From Bacteroidota bacterium (GTDB lineage: Bacteria; Bacteroidota; Bacteroidia; Chitinophagales; UBA10324), in NCBI GenBank assembly GCA_018267315.1, contig JAFDYS010000020.1, positions 18,864-82,863 of the forward strand: a DNA stretch of 64,000 nucleotides, in the 5' to 3' direction. Both the position numbers and the translations under genes were made by a program. Each line of letters starts with the position of its first letter. The stretch's first letter is position 1. Below, one piece after another: positions 47,526 to 55,861 of the stretch. The notes beneath the pieces were generated by a model. That model did not search any database and was not told the DNA's origin. It was given only the letters and a program-made list of their open reading frames with translations.

Positions 47526-50500
47526 ATGAAAAAAGTAAACGCACTTCAACACAAAGAACTGCTCTCCCGTTTGCTGAGGGTTTGCTTCGTATTTGCTGCC
47601 TTTGCGAACCTGAGTATCGCTGTGGTCGCCCAACCCCTATTTACGAGAACCACATTCAATGACACCTACACGGCGATTAGTACCGGCAGTGGTGCAACCG
47701 TTTCTACGGCGACGGGAAATGATGTGAATCAAACAGCCATTCCACTCGGCTTTACATTCAACTATGCCGGGACGAATTACACAACCATCGGATTAAATAC
47801 CAATGGTCTTTTATGGTTCGATGCCACGGCGCCATCCACTACTGACGGCAACTCCAATAATCGTCTTTATTCAACCCTTGGCACCGATCAGAATATTACC
47901 GCCTGGTGGGTTGACATGACAGATGATGCATCATCAGATATCCTTTATCAAACGCAGGGATCTGTTGGTAGTCGCACGTTTACAGTTCAGTACACCAACT
48001 ATCCGCATTATCAGGGTAGCGGTGGAACCAACGTGCGCCTCAATTTCCAGGTGATTCTTTATGAAACCACCAATGTGATAGAGCTTCGATACGGGTCAAT
48101 GGCCATCACCGGTGCTCCTACTGCTTCTGAAGGTGCTTGTATAGGAATTGAATATGGCGCAGGAGGCCCGCCCAATTATATTGATGCCGTTACCGGTTCG
48201 TCGGCCATCGGACACATGATGCTAAGCCCGCTTGTGGCCTGGCCCACATATAATTTCCGCTTTACTCCCGGATCACCCACGCCCATTGCAGGCGGCACAT
48301 ACAATGTGGGTATCGGACAAACATATCCAAGTATTACCCTTGCAGTTGCTGACTTGAATCACCGGGGAATTTCCGGTCCGGTAACACTCAATCTCACCGA
48401 TGCACAATACGATACTACTGCGGCTAACGGAAGCAACATCTTCCCCATTTTTGTTGGGCCGGTTGCCGGAACCAGTGAGGTGAATACGCTCACTATCTCA
48501 AAAACAGGTACCCCTGCTACCCTCGCGTATCATGGCTCTCCCATAACTTCAGGAGCTTTTGCAAATGCGAACAGCACTACTACGTTAGGAGATGAAGTAG
48601 AGCCAATTCTCGGTTTGTGCGCTTCTTATACAACTATCAGCAACGTGAATCTTATCTCACATGGAACCGCACCGCATAAAGTGGAAATTGGTCTTGAACT
48701 TTTTGAAGCGGACGATATCCTTGGTGCCCAGCATAATCTTCTGGATAAAATAACCGTAGACCTCGACCGGGCCAATACCAGCACGACGGGGATTTTTTCA
48801 AACAACACTACTGCTCCCGGCGGAAGTCCCGGCACAAACTCTTACAATATCTACCGCGATATTACGGTGCGCGATTGTGCTAAGGGGATTCTCATTGAGG
48901 GAGTGAGTAGTGCCAGCGGTGATTACGATCATGACAATCAAATCATCACCTCGTCATGCAACATCTTCAACACGGTGGGAGATCCCAATGTGGCGAATGA
49001 TATCGGAGCCGGCGGCGCTACCTATGGAATCTGGATTCAGGGGCAGAGCAATTTTATCTTACGTAACACCATAATCCAGAACGTAAGCACCACGAGTTCT
49101 TCGAGCGCCATAGACGGTCTGCTCGTTACTTCATCACCGGGAAGCTGCGAGATCAGCAACAACATTATTCGCGACATCAAAAGAAATAATACCGCACTAA
49201 GCAGTGTTGCCATCCTCACCGGAATGAGGATTGAACATGCTAACGAGATTAACAATTATAAGATCTTTAACAACAGTATTACCGGATTGCAATCATCTTA
49301 TACAGGTGTCGCCACGGCAACTCGCGCGGTGAGGGGGATATTTTTCAATGACACAGGTGCCGGCACAAACACATTTGAAATCTGGAACAACAGCATCAGC
49401 ATTGACGGAAGCAGTTTCGCTAACGCATCTAATGCATGTATTCAGTTTCTCGATGGACAGGACTTCACGATTATCATGAAGAATAATGTTCTTGCAAATT
49501 TTACTACCGCCCAAACCGGAGTTGCAAAGCATTATTGCATCATTTCATCACAAACTGACCGATATGGTCTCAGCGGCTCGTTAAGCAATTACAATAATCT
49601 GTATATCGCAAACGATCAGGGTACATCAGGATTCGTTGGGCTGGGTAATGCCACCAACTACGCCACGCTCGCAGATTGGCAGGCAGGTATGAGTTTTAAT
49701 TCAGGTACTGATGCTAACTCGCAGGTTGGCAATCCCAACTTTGTAAACAACGCAACGGATTTGCATCCTACATCTGCGTCAACTTCTTTAGATGGAACAG
49801 GAACTACACCGCCGGTCTATATCACAACCGAATTGGATTGCAGAGCAATAACAACTCCGTATGACATCGGATGTTATTGGGCAGGATGCTGGGCTGAAGG
49901 CGGAACTATCTCGCCAATAACAGCATCAGTGTGTGCACAGCAAACATATGTGATGTCATCAACCGGCTATTCATCTTATCCAGGCATCACTTATCAATGG
50001 CAGAGTGCCACCACATCAGGAGGACCATACAATAATGTAACGGGCGGAAGCGGTGCAACTACTACTACTTATACAACCGGAAAGTTAAACCCGGGAACCT
50101 ATTATTATGTGTTGAAAGTGACATGCCCCGGAGGATTAACGGATTATTCCGATGAATTAACCGTTACGGTCAATTCATTGCCTGCGGCAACTATTACTCC
50201 TGCAGGACCCACCACATTCTGCAGCGGTGGCAGTGTGGTGTTGAATGCATCAGGCGGAGCAAGCAGATCCTATCAATGGATAAAAGGTAATGCCAACATT
50301 GCGGGCGCCACACTATCATCCTACACAGCAACCACCGGAGGAAGTTACAAGGTAGTGGTGACCAACACAACCACGGGATGTTCCAAAACATCATCCGTCA
50401 CTTCAGTGACCGCGAACCCATTGCCTGCAGCCACGATCACTCCACAGGGTCCTACCACTTTCTGCCTGGGTGATAGCGTGGTGTTGCAGGCCAACACCGG

Positions 50501-50909
50501 AGTTGGCTTGACTTATAAGTGGAAAAAAGGAGCGAACTACATCTCCGGTGCAACACTGTCTGCCTACACGGCCAAAACACAGGCCAGTTACAAAGTGGAA
50601 GTGACCAATTCTAACTCCTGTTCTAAAACATCAGCCGGCGTACAGGTGACTGTTCCCTGCAAGGCAGAAGTATCAGTAATGGCTGATCAATCCATCTCCG
50701 TTTACCCCAATCCGGCCAGTTCGGTAGTGAACATTGATGTAACTACAGATGAAGATTTCAGAATAGAAATCACCAATGCTGCCGGTGAAAAGATGATCTG
50801 TGAAAAGAATCAACGGATAATTGATATTGAAGGTCTCGCAAGCGGTGTGTACCTGGTTAAAGTAATCAGTGCCGATTTCACGATCACGCAAAAATTAGTG
50901 AAGCAGTAA
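47526..50909 (+). CDS. Large T9SS type A protein with beta-helix and Ig-like domains
   Basis: This is a 1127-residue secreted protein whose long signal segment ends VVAQ (about residue 36). Residues about 37-250 form a beta-rich N-terminal domain (IPLGFTFNYAGTNYTTIGLNTNGLLWF). About 260-790 is Asn- and Ser-rich with turns typical of a right-handed beta-helix (YNIYRDITVRDCAKGILIEG). Three Ig-like/PKD-like units (about 800-1040) contain YQWIKGNANIAGATLSSYTA and a near copy YKWKKGANYISGATLSAYTA. The sorting domain ends the protein (SISVYPNPASSVVNIDVTTD). It lies between a propeller kinase and a LuxR-type regulator and might be under their control. A glycan-acting function is possible but no active site is seen. 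Confidence 0.85.
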   Translation: MKKVNALQHKELLSRLLRVCFVFAAFANLSIAVVAQPLFTRTTFNDTYTAISTGSGATVSTATGNDVNQTAIPLGFTFNYAGTNYTTIGLNTNGLLWFDATAPSTTDGNSNNRLYSTLGTDQNITAWWVDMTDDASSDILYQTQGSVGSRTFTVQYTNYPHYQGSGGTNVRLNFQVILYETTNVIELRYGSMAITGAPTASEGACIGIEYGAGGPPNYIDAVTGSSAIGHMMLSPLVAWPTYNFRFTPGSPTPIAGGTYNVGIGQTYPSITLAVADLNHRGISGPVTLNLTDAQYDTTAANGSNIFPIFVGPVAGTSEVNTLTISKTGTPATLAYHGSPITSGAFANANSTTTLGDEVEPILGLCASYTTISNVNLISHGTAPHKVEIGLELFEADDILGAQHNLLDKITVDLDRANTSTTGIFSNNTTAPGGSPGTNSYNIYRDITVRDCAKGILIEGVSSASGDYDHDNQIITSSCNIFNTVGDPNVANDIGAGGATYGIWIQGQSNFILRNTIIQNVSTTSSSSAIDGLLVTSSPGSCEISNNIIRDIKRNNTALSSVAILTGMRIEHANEINNYKIFNNSITGLQSSYTGVATATRAVRGIFFNDTGAGTNTFEIWNNSISIDGSSFANASNACIQFLDGQDFTIIMKNNVLANFTTAQTGVAKHYCIISSQTDRYGLSGSLSNYNNLYIANDQGTSGFVGLGNATNYATLADWQAGMSFNSGTDANSQVGNPNFVNNATDLHPTSASTSLDGTGTTPPVYITTELDCRAITTPYDIGCYWAGCWAEGGTISPITASVCAQQTYVMSSTGYSSYPGITYQWQSATTSGGPYNNVTGGSGATTTTYTTGKLNPGTYYYVLKVTCPGGLTDYSDELTVTVNSLPAATITPAGPTTFCSGGSVVLNASGGASRSYQWIKGNANIAGATLSSYTATTGGSYKVVVTNTTTGCSKTSSVTSVTANPLPAATITPQGPTTFCLGDSVVLQANTGVGLTYKWKKGANYISGATLSAYTAKTQASYKVEVTNSNSCSKTSAGVQVTVPCKAEVSVMADQSISVYPNPASSVVNIDVTTDEDFRIEITNAAGEKMICEKNQRIIDIEGLASGVYLVKVISADFTITQKLVKQ

Positions 50910-51005
50910 CCACGAATGATCCTGTGCAGTAACGCTTTCAATAACAGGGTTGGTTGAAAATCCGTTAATGCAGGAACACAGGCGGCATGTTTGATAGGCA
51001 TGCGG

Positions 51006-51034
51006 GCAATCTCCCGGAGTTTGCGGGAGATTGC
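51006..51034 (+). terminator. Stem-loop after the 1127-residue T9SS gene
   Basis: GCAATCTCCCG and CGGGAGATTGC form a perfect 11-base stem with a seven-base loop, extended by two G-T pairs. No long T run follows (TTCCTTGCC), so termination efficiency is uncertain. Confidence 0.55.
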
Positions 51035-51154
51035 TTCCTTGCCTGAAAGTCAAAACCGCATAGAGGAAAGTCAACAGGATCCAGGCATAAATAACCGGAT
51101 CATATTTTATTCAATTACCCGAAAGATGGTCACCTTTACAATGAATCGCATCCC

Positions 51155-51808
51155 ATGAACAAGCAAATCCGGGTTGTATGCTTTGATGACAACAAGAATT
51201 TCCGCGACTCGGTTACCCTGCTGCTTTCCACCACACCCCACATCCGTGTGCAGGAATCTTATGATTCGTATGACGGTATCACGGAAACCATTAAGATACT
51301 CGAACCGGACGTGGTGCTGATGGATATTGATATGCCTCCGGTGAGTGGAATAGAAGCCGTAAAAATTCTGCGTGCTGAATTCCCGGAATTGCCCGTGCTC
51401 ATGCTTACAGGATTTGAAGACGATGAAAAGGTTTTCTCAAGCATCCTTGCCGGAGCCAATGGCTACATCCTGAAAAATATCAAGATGGATTCACTGATTC
51501 AAAACATTGAAGAGGTGTGCAGCGGCGGAGCCCCCATGACACCCGTGATCGCACGCAAGGTTTTAATTCAATTCGCGAAAACACAAACAGCTACTTCTCC
51601 CTCCAATGAAGAGTACAACATCAGCTCACGGGAACGGGAGGTTCTCCAGTTACTGGTTAAGGGAAAATCATACAAAATGATTGCCGCTGAACTTGATATA
51701 CGCTATGAAACCGTTCACTCCCACATGCGCCGGATCTACCAGAAATTACATGTGAATTCAGCGGGCGAAGCCATTTCAAAAATCATCACGAAGAAAATTA
51801 TCAGTTGA
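51155..51808 (+). CDS. NarL/FixJ-type response regulator (REC + LuxR HTH)
   Basis: This 217-residue protein has a receiver domain (about 5-120) with acidic residues Asp11/Asp12, phosphorylation site Asp57 (VVLMDIDMPP), Thr85 and Lys107 (GYILKNI), all at standard positions. A LuxR-type helix-turn-helix (about 150-210) has SSREREVLQLLVKGKSYKMI and YETVHSHMRRIYQKL. It should bind DNA when phosphorylated, most likely by the propeller kinase at 44300-47380 (HisKA_3 type, the usual partner class). The pairing is inferred from proximity and domain type. A REP/RAYT element follows immediately. Confidence 0.93.
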   Translation: MNKQIRVVCFDDNKNFRDSVTLLLSTTPHIRVQESYDSYDGITETIKILEPDVVLMDIDMPPVSGIEAVKILRAEFPELPVLMLTGFEDDEKVFSSILAGANGYILKNIKMDSLIQNIEEVCSGGAPMTPVIARKVLIQFAKTQTATSPSNEEYNISSREREVLQLLVKGKSYKMIAAELDIRYETVHSHMRRIYQKLHVNSAGEAISKIITKKIIS

Positions 51809-51844
51809 TCGGCAAATTGCAAGTAACACTGCTTTATTCCTTTT

Positions 51845-51879
51845 CGCCGTGGTCGGTGTTTGACCACCGACCACTGAAG
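51845..51879 (+). repeat. REP-like hairpin, left end
   Basis: It begins CGCCGTGGTCGGTGTTTGAC and ends ACTGAAG. The inner 26 bases form the 10-base-arm stem. It is the exact inverse of the right end at 52561-52595. Confidence 0.85.
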
Positions 51880-51934
51880 TGCAGCCATTAATGCTATTGT
51901 CGGTGTCGTGTTTTCGGAAGATAAGTTTAACGCC

Positions 51935-51960
51935 ATTGTCGGTGGTCAAACACCGACAAT
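51935..51960 (+). repeat. REP-like hairpin, internal
   Basis: Arms ATTGTCGGTG / CACCGACAAT with loop GTCAAA. The core CGGTG / CACCG and the loop are shared with the end repeats; the outer bases differ in a compensatory way, keeping the stem paired. Confidence 0.8.
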
Positions 51961-52089
51961 TAAAGCGTAGCCGTTCCGTATTTTTGATTGAACATGGTTT
52001 ACCCCATTGACAATCCTCCGTACTTCTACACCGCAACCATTCTTAACTGGAATCTGCTGCTGGTAAAGGATCAGTAAAAATACTATATC

Positions 52090-52524
52090 ATGAACAGTCT
52101 GAAATTTCTGGTGCAGGATCAGCGAATCTATCTCTACGGGTTTGTGATTATGCCCAACCACATTCACCTCGAATGGATGATGCGCGGCGACCACATCCTT
52201 GGCGAAGTGAAAAACAGTTTCATGAAGTTCACCGCACAGCAGATGAAGCTCGATATGCTGAAGAACAACGATCCCGCATTGCTCAATTTCAAATCCACTC
52301 AACGGGATCGCAAGTTTCAGATTTGGGAACGCAATGCACTATCCATTCCTATCTACTCCCGTGAGGTGATGGAACAAAAACTTGAATACATTCACAATAA
52401 TCCCGTGCAAGAGAAATGGCGACTGGCAGATGTGCCGGAAGATTATTACTTTTCAAGTGCGCGTTTTTATTTGCTGAACATTGATGACTGGGGATTCATC
52501 ACGCATTACATGGAGCATGTTTAA
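52090..52524 (+). CDS. REP-associated tyrosine transposase (RAYT), N-terminus cut by an in-frame stop
   Basis: The 144-residue frame has the Y1/HUH transposase signature LYGFVIMPNHIHLEW with the HIH metal site, and the block LEYIHNNPVQEKWRL, which in RAYTs contains the candidate catalytic Tyr. Upstream in the same frame, from an ATG at 51994, lies MVYPIDNPPYFYTATILNW, which looks like the normal N-terminal beta strand of these proteins. It is separated by a TAA at 52075-52077 (codon 28). The intact protein would have about 176 residues. The gene is therefore probably inactive or starts late, lacking the first strand of the HUH fold. It lies between perfect 35-base inverted REP repeats. Confidence 0.85.
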   Translation: MNSLKFLVQDQRIYLYGFVIMPNHIHLEWMMRGDHILGEVKNSFMKFTAQQMKLDMLKNNDPALLNFKSTQRDRKFQIWERNALSIPIYSREVMEQKLEYIHNNPVQEKWRLADVPEDYYFSSARFYLLNIDDWGFITHYMEHV

Positions 52525-52560
52525 GTTATTTTTGAATCAAGTTAAACCATGGGGCTCACG

Positions 52561-52595
52561 CTTCAGTGGTCGGTGGTCAAACACCGACCACGGCG
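52561..52595 (-). repeat. REP-like hairpin, right end
   Basis: This is the exact reverse complement of 51845-51879 over all 35 bases. It lies 36 bases after the RAYT stop codon and upstream of the DUF4136-like gene's promoter. Confidence 0.85.
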
Positions 52596-52644
52596 TTCGC
52601 ACAGCAACACCAACGAGGGCAGGAATATAGTTGACGTTGTTTCA

Positions 52645-52652
52645 TAATTTTG
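52645..52652 (+). promoter_or_regulatory. Candidate -7 element for the DUF4136-like lipoprotein gene
   Basis: TAATTTTG matches TAnnTTTG exactly and lies 47 bases before the ATG at 52700. It supports that start over the further upstream ATG at 52631. No good -33 element at the usual distance was found. Confidence 0.4.
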
Positions 52653-52699
52653 CCCTCTCACAAAAAATTACATCCAATAACATTTTAAAGCTGACCATC

Positions 52700-53245
52700 A
52701 TGAACAAAGGAATTTCATTCGCTCTTTTTGTCATCGCAGGATTTCTATTTTCATCCTGCGCTCCTACCCTCCAGGTTCATACCGACTATGATCATTCTGC
52801 TAATTTTTCCCAGTACCACACGTTCGCTATGGCGAAATTGACTGAGGAACAACAATCGCTTAATGAACTCAATGCCGAGCGGATCATCAGTGCGGTAAAA
52901 TCACAGATGACGGCAAAAGGCTTCCAGGAAAACACGACCAATCCGGATTTAATCGTGAATGCAGTCACCGTTATTAAGCAGCAAAATCAGTTGAACGTAA
53001 ACACTTATGGCGCTGGCGGACTTTACAGACCTTATCTTGGATTTGGCGGCGGAACAGTTACTGAAAGCAGTTATGATGACGGCACCCTGATCATTGATGT
53101 GATTGACAATAAAACCAACAAACTGATCTGGGAAGGAACCGGCAATACACAAGCAAATCAACAACTCAGCAACCCTGATCAAACGATTCCGCAATGGATA
53201 CAGCAGATTATGGCTGGATTTCCGCCGGGGACTTCATCTAAATAG
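52700..53245 (+). CDS. DUF4136-type lipoprotein
   Basis: The protein has about 181 residues, starting at MNKGISFALFVIAGFLFSSC, which is a lipoprotein signal peptide with the lipidated Cys at residue 20. The remainder matches the DUF4136 pattern: VHTDYDHSANFSQYHTFAM, LIVNAVTVI, GTLIIDVIDNKTNKLIWEG and a final IPQWIQQIMAGFPP. Members are small envelope lipoproteins of unknown function. An upstream ATG at 52631 in the same frame adds 23 residues without a sensible signal, so it was rejected. A terminator follows 34 bases after the stop. Confidence 0.85.
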   Translation: MNKGISFALFVIAGFLFSSCAPTLQVHTDYDHSANFSQYHTFAMAKLTEEQQSLNELNAERIISAVKSQMTAKGFQENTTNPDLIVNAVTVIKQQNQLNVNTYGAGGLYRPYLGFGGGTVTESSYDDGTLIIDVIDNKTNKLIWEGTGNTQANQQLSNPDQTIPQWIQQIMAGFPPGTSSK

Positions 53246-53279
53246 CAAATGGGTTGTAAAACAAAAAATTTCCAGAATA

Positions 53280-53313
53280 AAATCCGCTTTGCGACCGCAT
53301 GGCGGGTTTTTTT
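53280..53313 (+). terminator. Terminator after the DUF4136-like gene
   Basis: AAATCCGC and GCGGGTTT pair over eight bases with one G-T pair, followed by a run of seven T. It lies 34 bases after the stop codon and about 105 bases before the stop of the convergent yifB. Confidence 0.6.
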
Positions 53314-53418
53314 CTGTACTTGCATTGATTGCTGGTTAAGAAGAGCACCGCTTCAAAGGAAACGGCGATCACAGATTTTTTATATTTCACCCTTGGTTGG
53401 TATCCCTGCCAACTACTT

Positions 53419-55026
53419 TTACGCCGCCCAATTCTCTTTGTCCAAACTTCTATATTGAATCGCCTCGGCGAGATGTTCGATTTTGATCTCTTCCGTTCCT
53501 GCCAGATCAGCAATGGTGCGCGACACTTTGAGAATGCGGTCATACGCCCGCGCTGAGAGACCGAGTTTTTCCATCGCAGTTTTAATCAGGTTCTCTCCGG
53601 CCGGAGGAATCCTGCAATGCTCCCGCATCAGTTTCGCACTCATCTGCGCATTGGCATGAATGCCTTTCTCTTCCTTAAACCGTTCTTCCTGTATCTGCCG
53701 CGCTTTGATTACCCGCTCGCGAATGGAAACACTCTTTTCCGTGGCCTTCATGCTCGACAATTCCCTGAACGGAACAGGTGTCACCTCCACATGCAGATCG
53801 ATGCGATCCAACAAAGGCCCTGAAATACGATTCAAATATTTCTGAACCACTCCCGGTGCACACACACATTCTTTTTCCGGATGATTATAGTAGCCGCACG
53901 GGCAAGGATTCATTGCAGCGACAAGCATGAAGCTCGCAGGATAATTCACTGAAAATTTTGCTCTTGAAATGGTGACGCATCGTTCTTCCATCGGTTGGCG
54001 CAGCACTTCCAGAACCGTTCGTTTGAATTCGGGCAATTCATCGAGAAATAAAACACCGTTATGCGCCAGCGAAATTTCTCCGGGCTGTGGATTGTTTCCG
54101 CCACCCACGAGCGCCACATCACTGATGGTGTGATGCGGAGAGCGGTACGGTCGAATGGAAATCAAAGAGGACTCAGCGGCCAGTTTCCCCGCCACCGAAT
54201 GAATCTTGGTGGTCTCCAGCGCTTCAAATAATGTAAGCGGCGGAAGAATGGACGGCAACCGTTTCGCCAGCATGGTTTTGCCTGCGCCGGGCGGCCCAAT
54301 CAAAATCACGTTGTGTCCGCCGGCCGCGGCGATTTCGAGAGCGCGTTTGATATTCTCCTGCCCTTTCACATCGCTGAAATCAAATTCAAGATGCTCTTGC
54401 TGTTCGGCAAATTCCTTTCGGGTGTCAACGACTATTTGTTCGAGTTGCTTCTCGCCGTTGAAAAACTCCACCACATCCTTTATCGTCTCCGCACCGAATA
54501 CTTTCAGGTTGTTGACGATGGCGGCCTCCCGTGCGTTTTGTTTAGGCAGAATAAATCCTTCGAACTGTTCTTCCCGTGCCTGTATGGCAATGGGCAACGC
54601 GCCCTTAATAGGTTGCAGCGTGCCATCCAGCGATAGCTCTCCCATAATGATGTAACGGCTGAGTTGCGCACCATCCAGCTGGTTGGTGGCGGCCAGTATG
54701 CCGATTGCAATAGGCAAATCATACGCTGATCCTTCTTTGCGTATGTCAGCCGGCGCCAGGTTGATGACCGTGCGCTTGCGCGACATGCGGTAGCCGCAAT
54801 ACTTCAGGGCCGCTTCTATACGCTGCATGCTCTCTTGCACGGCCTTGTCCGGCAAGCCCACGAGAAATGTTTTGGCACCGCGGCCTACGCTGACCTCCAC
54901 CGTAACCGTAAGCGCATCAATGCCATTGACGGCGCTGCCGAACGTTTTGGCAAGCGTGACTATGGGTTGGTCACCAAACGCACCAAAGAGTTCGTCGTCA
55001 TCTTCCTGGAATTCGAATTCAGCCAT
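53419..55026 (-). CDS. yifB: YifB/ComM family Mg-chelatase-like AAA+ ATPase
   Basis: This 535-residue protein has the ChlI-like N-terminal domain ([39 protein letters not shown]), an AAA+ core with Walker [21 protein letters not shown] and Walker [11 protein letters not shown], and the C-terminal Mg_chelatase_C region with [16 protein letters not shown]. ComM, the best-studied member, drives branch migration during natural transformation. The first 22 residues ([20 protein letters not shown]) are an acidic extension beyond the usual start. It stands alone, divergent from the TetR gene. Competence involvement in this organism is inferred from the family. Confidence 0.94.
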   Translation of the reverse strand: MAEFEFQEDDDELFGAFGDQPIVTLAKTFGSAVNGIDALTVTVEVSVGRGAKTFLVGLPDKAVQESMQRIEAALKYCGYRMSRKRTVINLAPADIRKEGSAYDLPIAIGILAATNQLDGAQLSRYIIMGELSLDGTLQPIKGALPIAIQAREEQFEGFILPKQNAREAAIVNNLKVFGAETIKDVVEFFNGEKQLEQIVVDTRKEFAEQQEHLEFDFSDVKGQENIKRALEIAAAGGHNVILIGPPGAGKTMLAKRLPSILPPLTLFEALETTKIHSVAGKLAAESSLISIRPYRSPHHTISDVALVGGGNNPQPGEISLAHNGVLFLDELPEFKRTVLEVLRQPMEERCVTISRAKFSVNYPASFMLVAAMNPCPCGYYNHPEKECVCAPGVVQKYLNRISGPLLDRIDLHVEVTPVPFRELSSMKATEKSVSIRERVIKARQIQEERFKEEKGIHANAQMSAKLMREHCRIPPAGENLIKTAMEKLGLSARAYDRILKVSRTIADLAGTEEIKIEHLAEAIQYRSLDKENWAA

Positions 55027-55110
55027 TTAAACAAAGATAACAATACTGACACATGAAAAATATCATACGAAATGGGTCGAAATGTCCTTAACAGACCTTT
55101 TCGTTTTGAT

Positions 55111-55118
55111 TAATTTTG
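55111..55118 (+). promoter_or_regulatory. Candidate -7 element for the TetR gene
   Basis: TAATTTTG matches TAnnTTTG exactly, 23 bases before the ATG at 55142. This supports that start rather than the in-frame ATG at 55082, which lies upstream of the element. Only a weak TTA is at the -33 position. Confidence 0.4.
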
Positions 55119-55141
55119 CTAGTAAACCAAAAGGGGGTACT

Positions 55142-55699
55142 ATGAAACTAACCAAGCAAGATTGGGTGCGTAAGGGCTTCGAAATGCTCAGCACCGAGGG
55201 CTATCATGCCATCATGATTGATTACCTGTGCGCTAAATTCAAAATCACCAAAGGTTCGTTTTACCACTACTTTGATGGTATTGACGAATACGTAAGACTG
55301 CTGGTGAAAGAATGGGAGAAACAGGTGATGATGCGCCTCGAAACCGTAATGGCAGGCGCAACCACACCGGAGGAAAAAATCAACCGCATGGTTGAATTCT
55401 CTTTCGGATTTTCAGGCCGGCTCGAGCTTTCGCTCAGAGCATGGGCCCTGCACAACAAGCTGGTGAAGAACTTGCTGATCAAGATGGAACTGCGCCGTAT
55501 TGAAATCATGAGCGGTTTGTTTGAAGAACTGGGACTCACAAAAAAGAAAGCGCGTGAAATGGCCGAATTGGCCCATGCCTCCTGGATCGGTATTCAAACC
55601 TGCAACATCGAAGGCGTGGTGAACCGCGAGCAATGCATACAGCTCATCAATGATCTCATGCAGCTCATGATTCGCAGGCAGGTTTCGGAAAAAGCATAG
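55142..55699 (+). CDS. TetR/AcrR family transcriptional regulator
   Basis: The protein has about 185 residues. The N-terminal helix-turn-helix (about 5-52) reads WVRKGFEMLSTEGYHAIMID and FKITKGSFYHYFDGIDEYV, the classic TetR pattern with the GSFYHYF recognition helix. The remainder is an all-helical ligand/dimer domain with no recognised ligand class. The ATG at 55142 is preceded by a GGGGG stretch and a -7-like element; an upstream ATG at 55082 is less likely. It is divergent from yifB and lies upstream of a PAS kinase, separated by a terminator. The regulated genes are unknown. Confidence 0.9.
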   Translation: MKLTKQDWVRKGFEMLSTEGYHAIMIDYLCAKFKITKGSFYHYFDGIDEYVRLLVKEWEKQVMMRLETVMAGATTPEEKINRMVEFSFGFSGRLELSLRAWALHNKLVKNLLIKMELRRIEIMSGLFEELGLTKKKAREMAELAHASWIGIQTCNIEGVVNREQCIQLINDLMQLMIRRQVSEKA

Positions 55700-55717
55700 C
55701 AGCATCTTTTCTGAACT

Positions 55718-55757
55718 AAAAGCCACTCATCGGTTCTTAAAAATGAGTGGCTTTTAC
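55718..55757 (+). terminator. Terminator after the TetR gene
   Basis: AAAAGCCACTCAT (55718-55730) and ATGAGTGGCTTTT (55743-55755) form a perfect 13-base stem with a 12-base loop ending in T residues. It separates the TetR gene from the following kinase/regulator pair. Confidence 0.8.
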
Positions 55758-55861
55758 TTTTGGGGTTATTCGCATGATGATCGTTAGCCCGCAGGATGAT
55801 TTTCATCAGTTTTGACACCCGCATTCTGTTTATCTTCGGCCGCGATTGAATTTCATGTAAC

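Larger units (their letters stand above)
51845..52595. mobile_element. REP/RAYT element with perfect 35-base inverted ends
   Basis: 51845-51879 and 52561-52595 are exact reverse complements of each other over 35 bases. Each contains a hairpin with 10-base arms GTGGTCGGTG / CACCGACCAC and a six-base loop. A third related hairpin lies at 51935-51960, and a half-copy starts at 51896. A REP-associated tyrosine transposase gene lies between them. REP/RAYT systems move short hairpin repeats by single-strand HUH transposition; in this case the ends and the gene form one unit of about 751 bases. Confidence 0.85.

Noticed and set aside
51845..51960. CRISPR array
   Set aside because: The repeats are palindromic REP hairpins with irregular spacing and no cas genes; they flank a RAYT gene.
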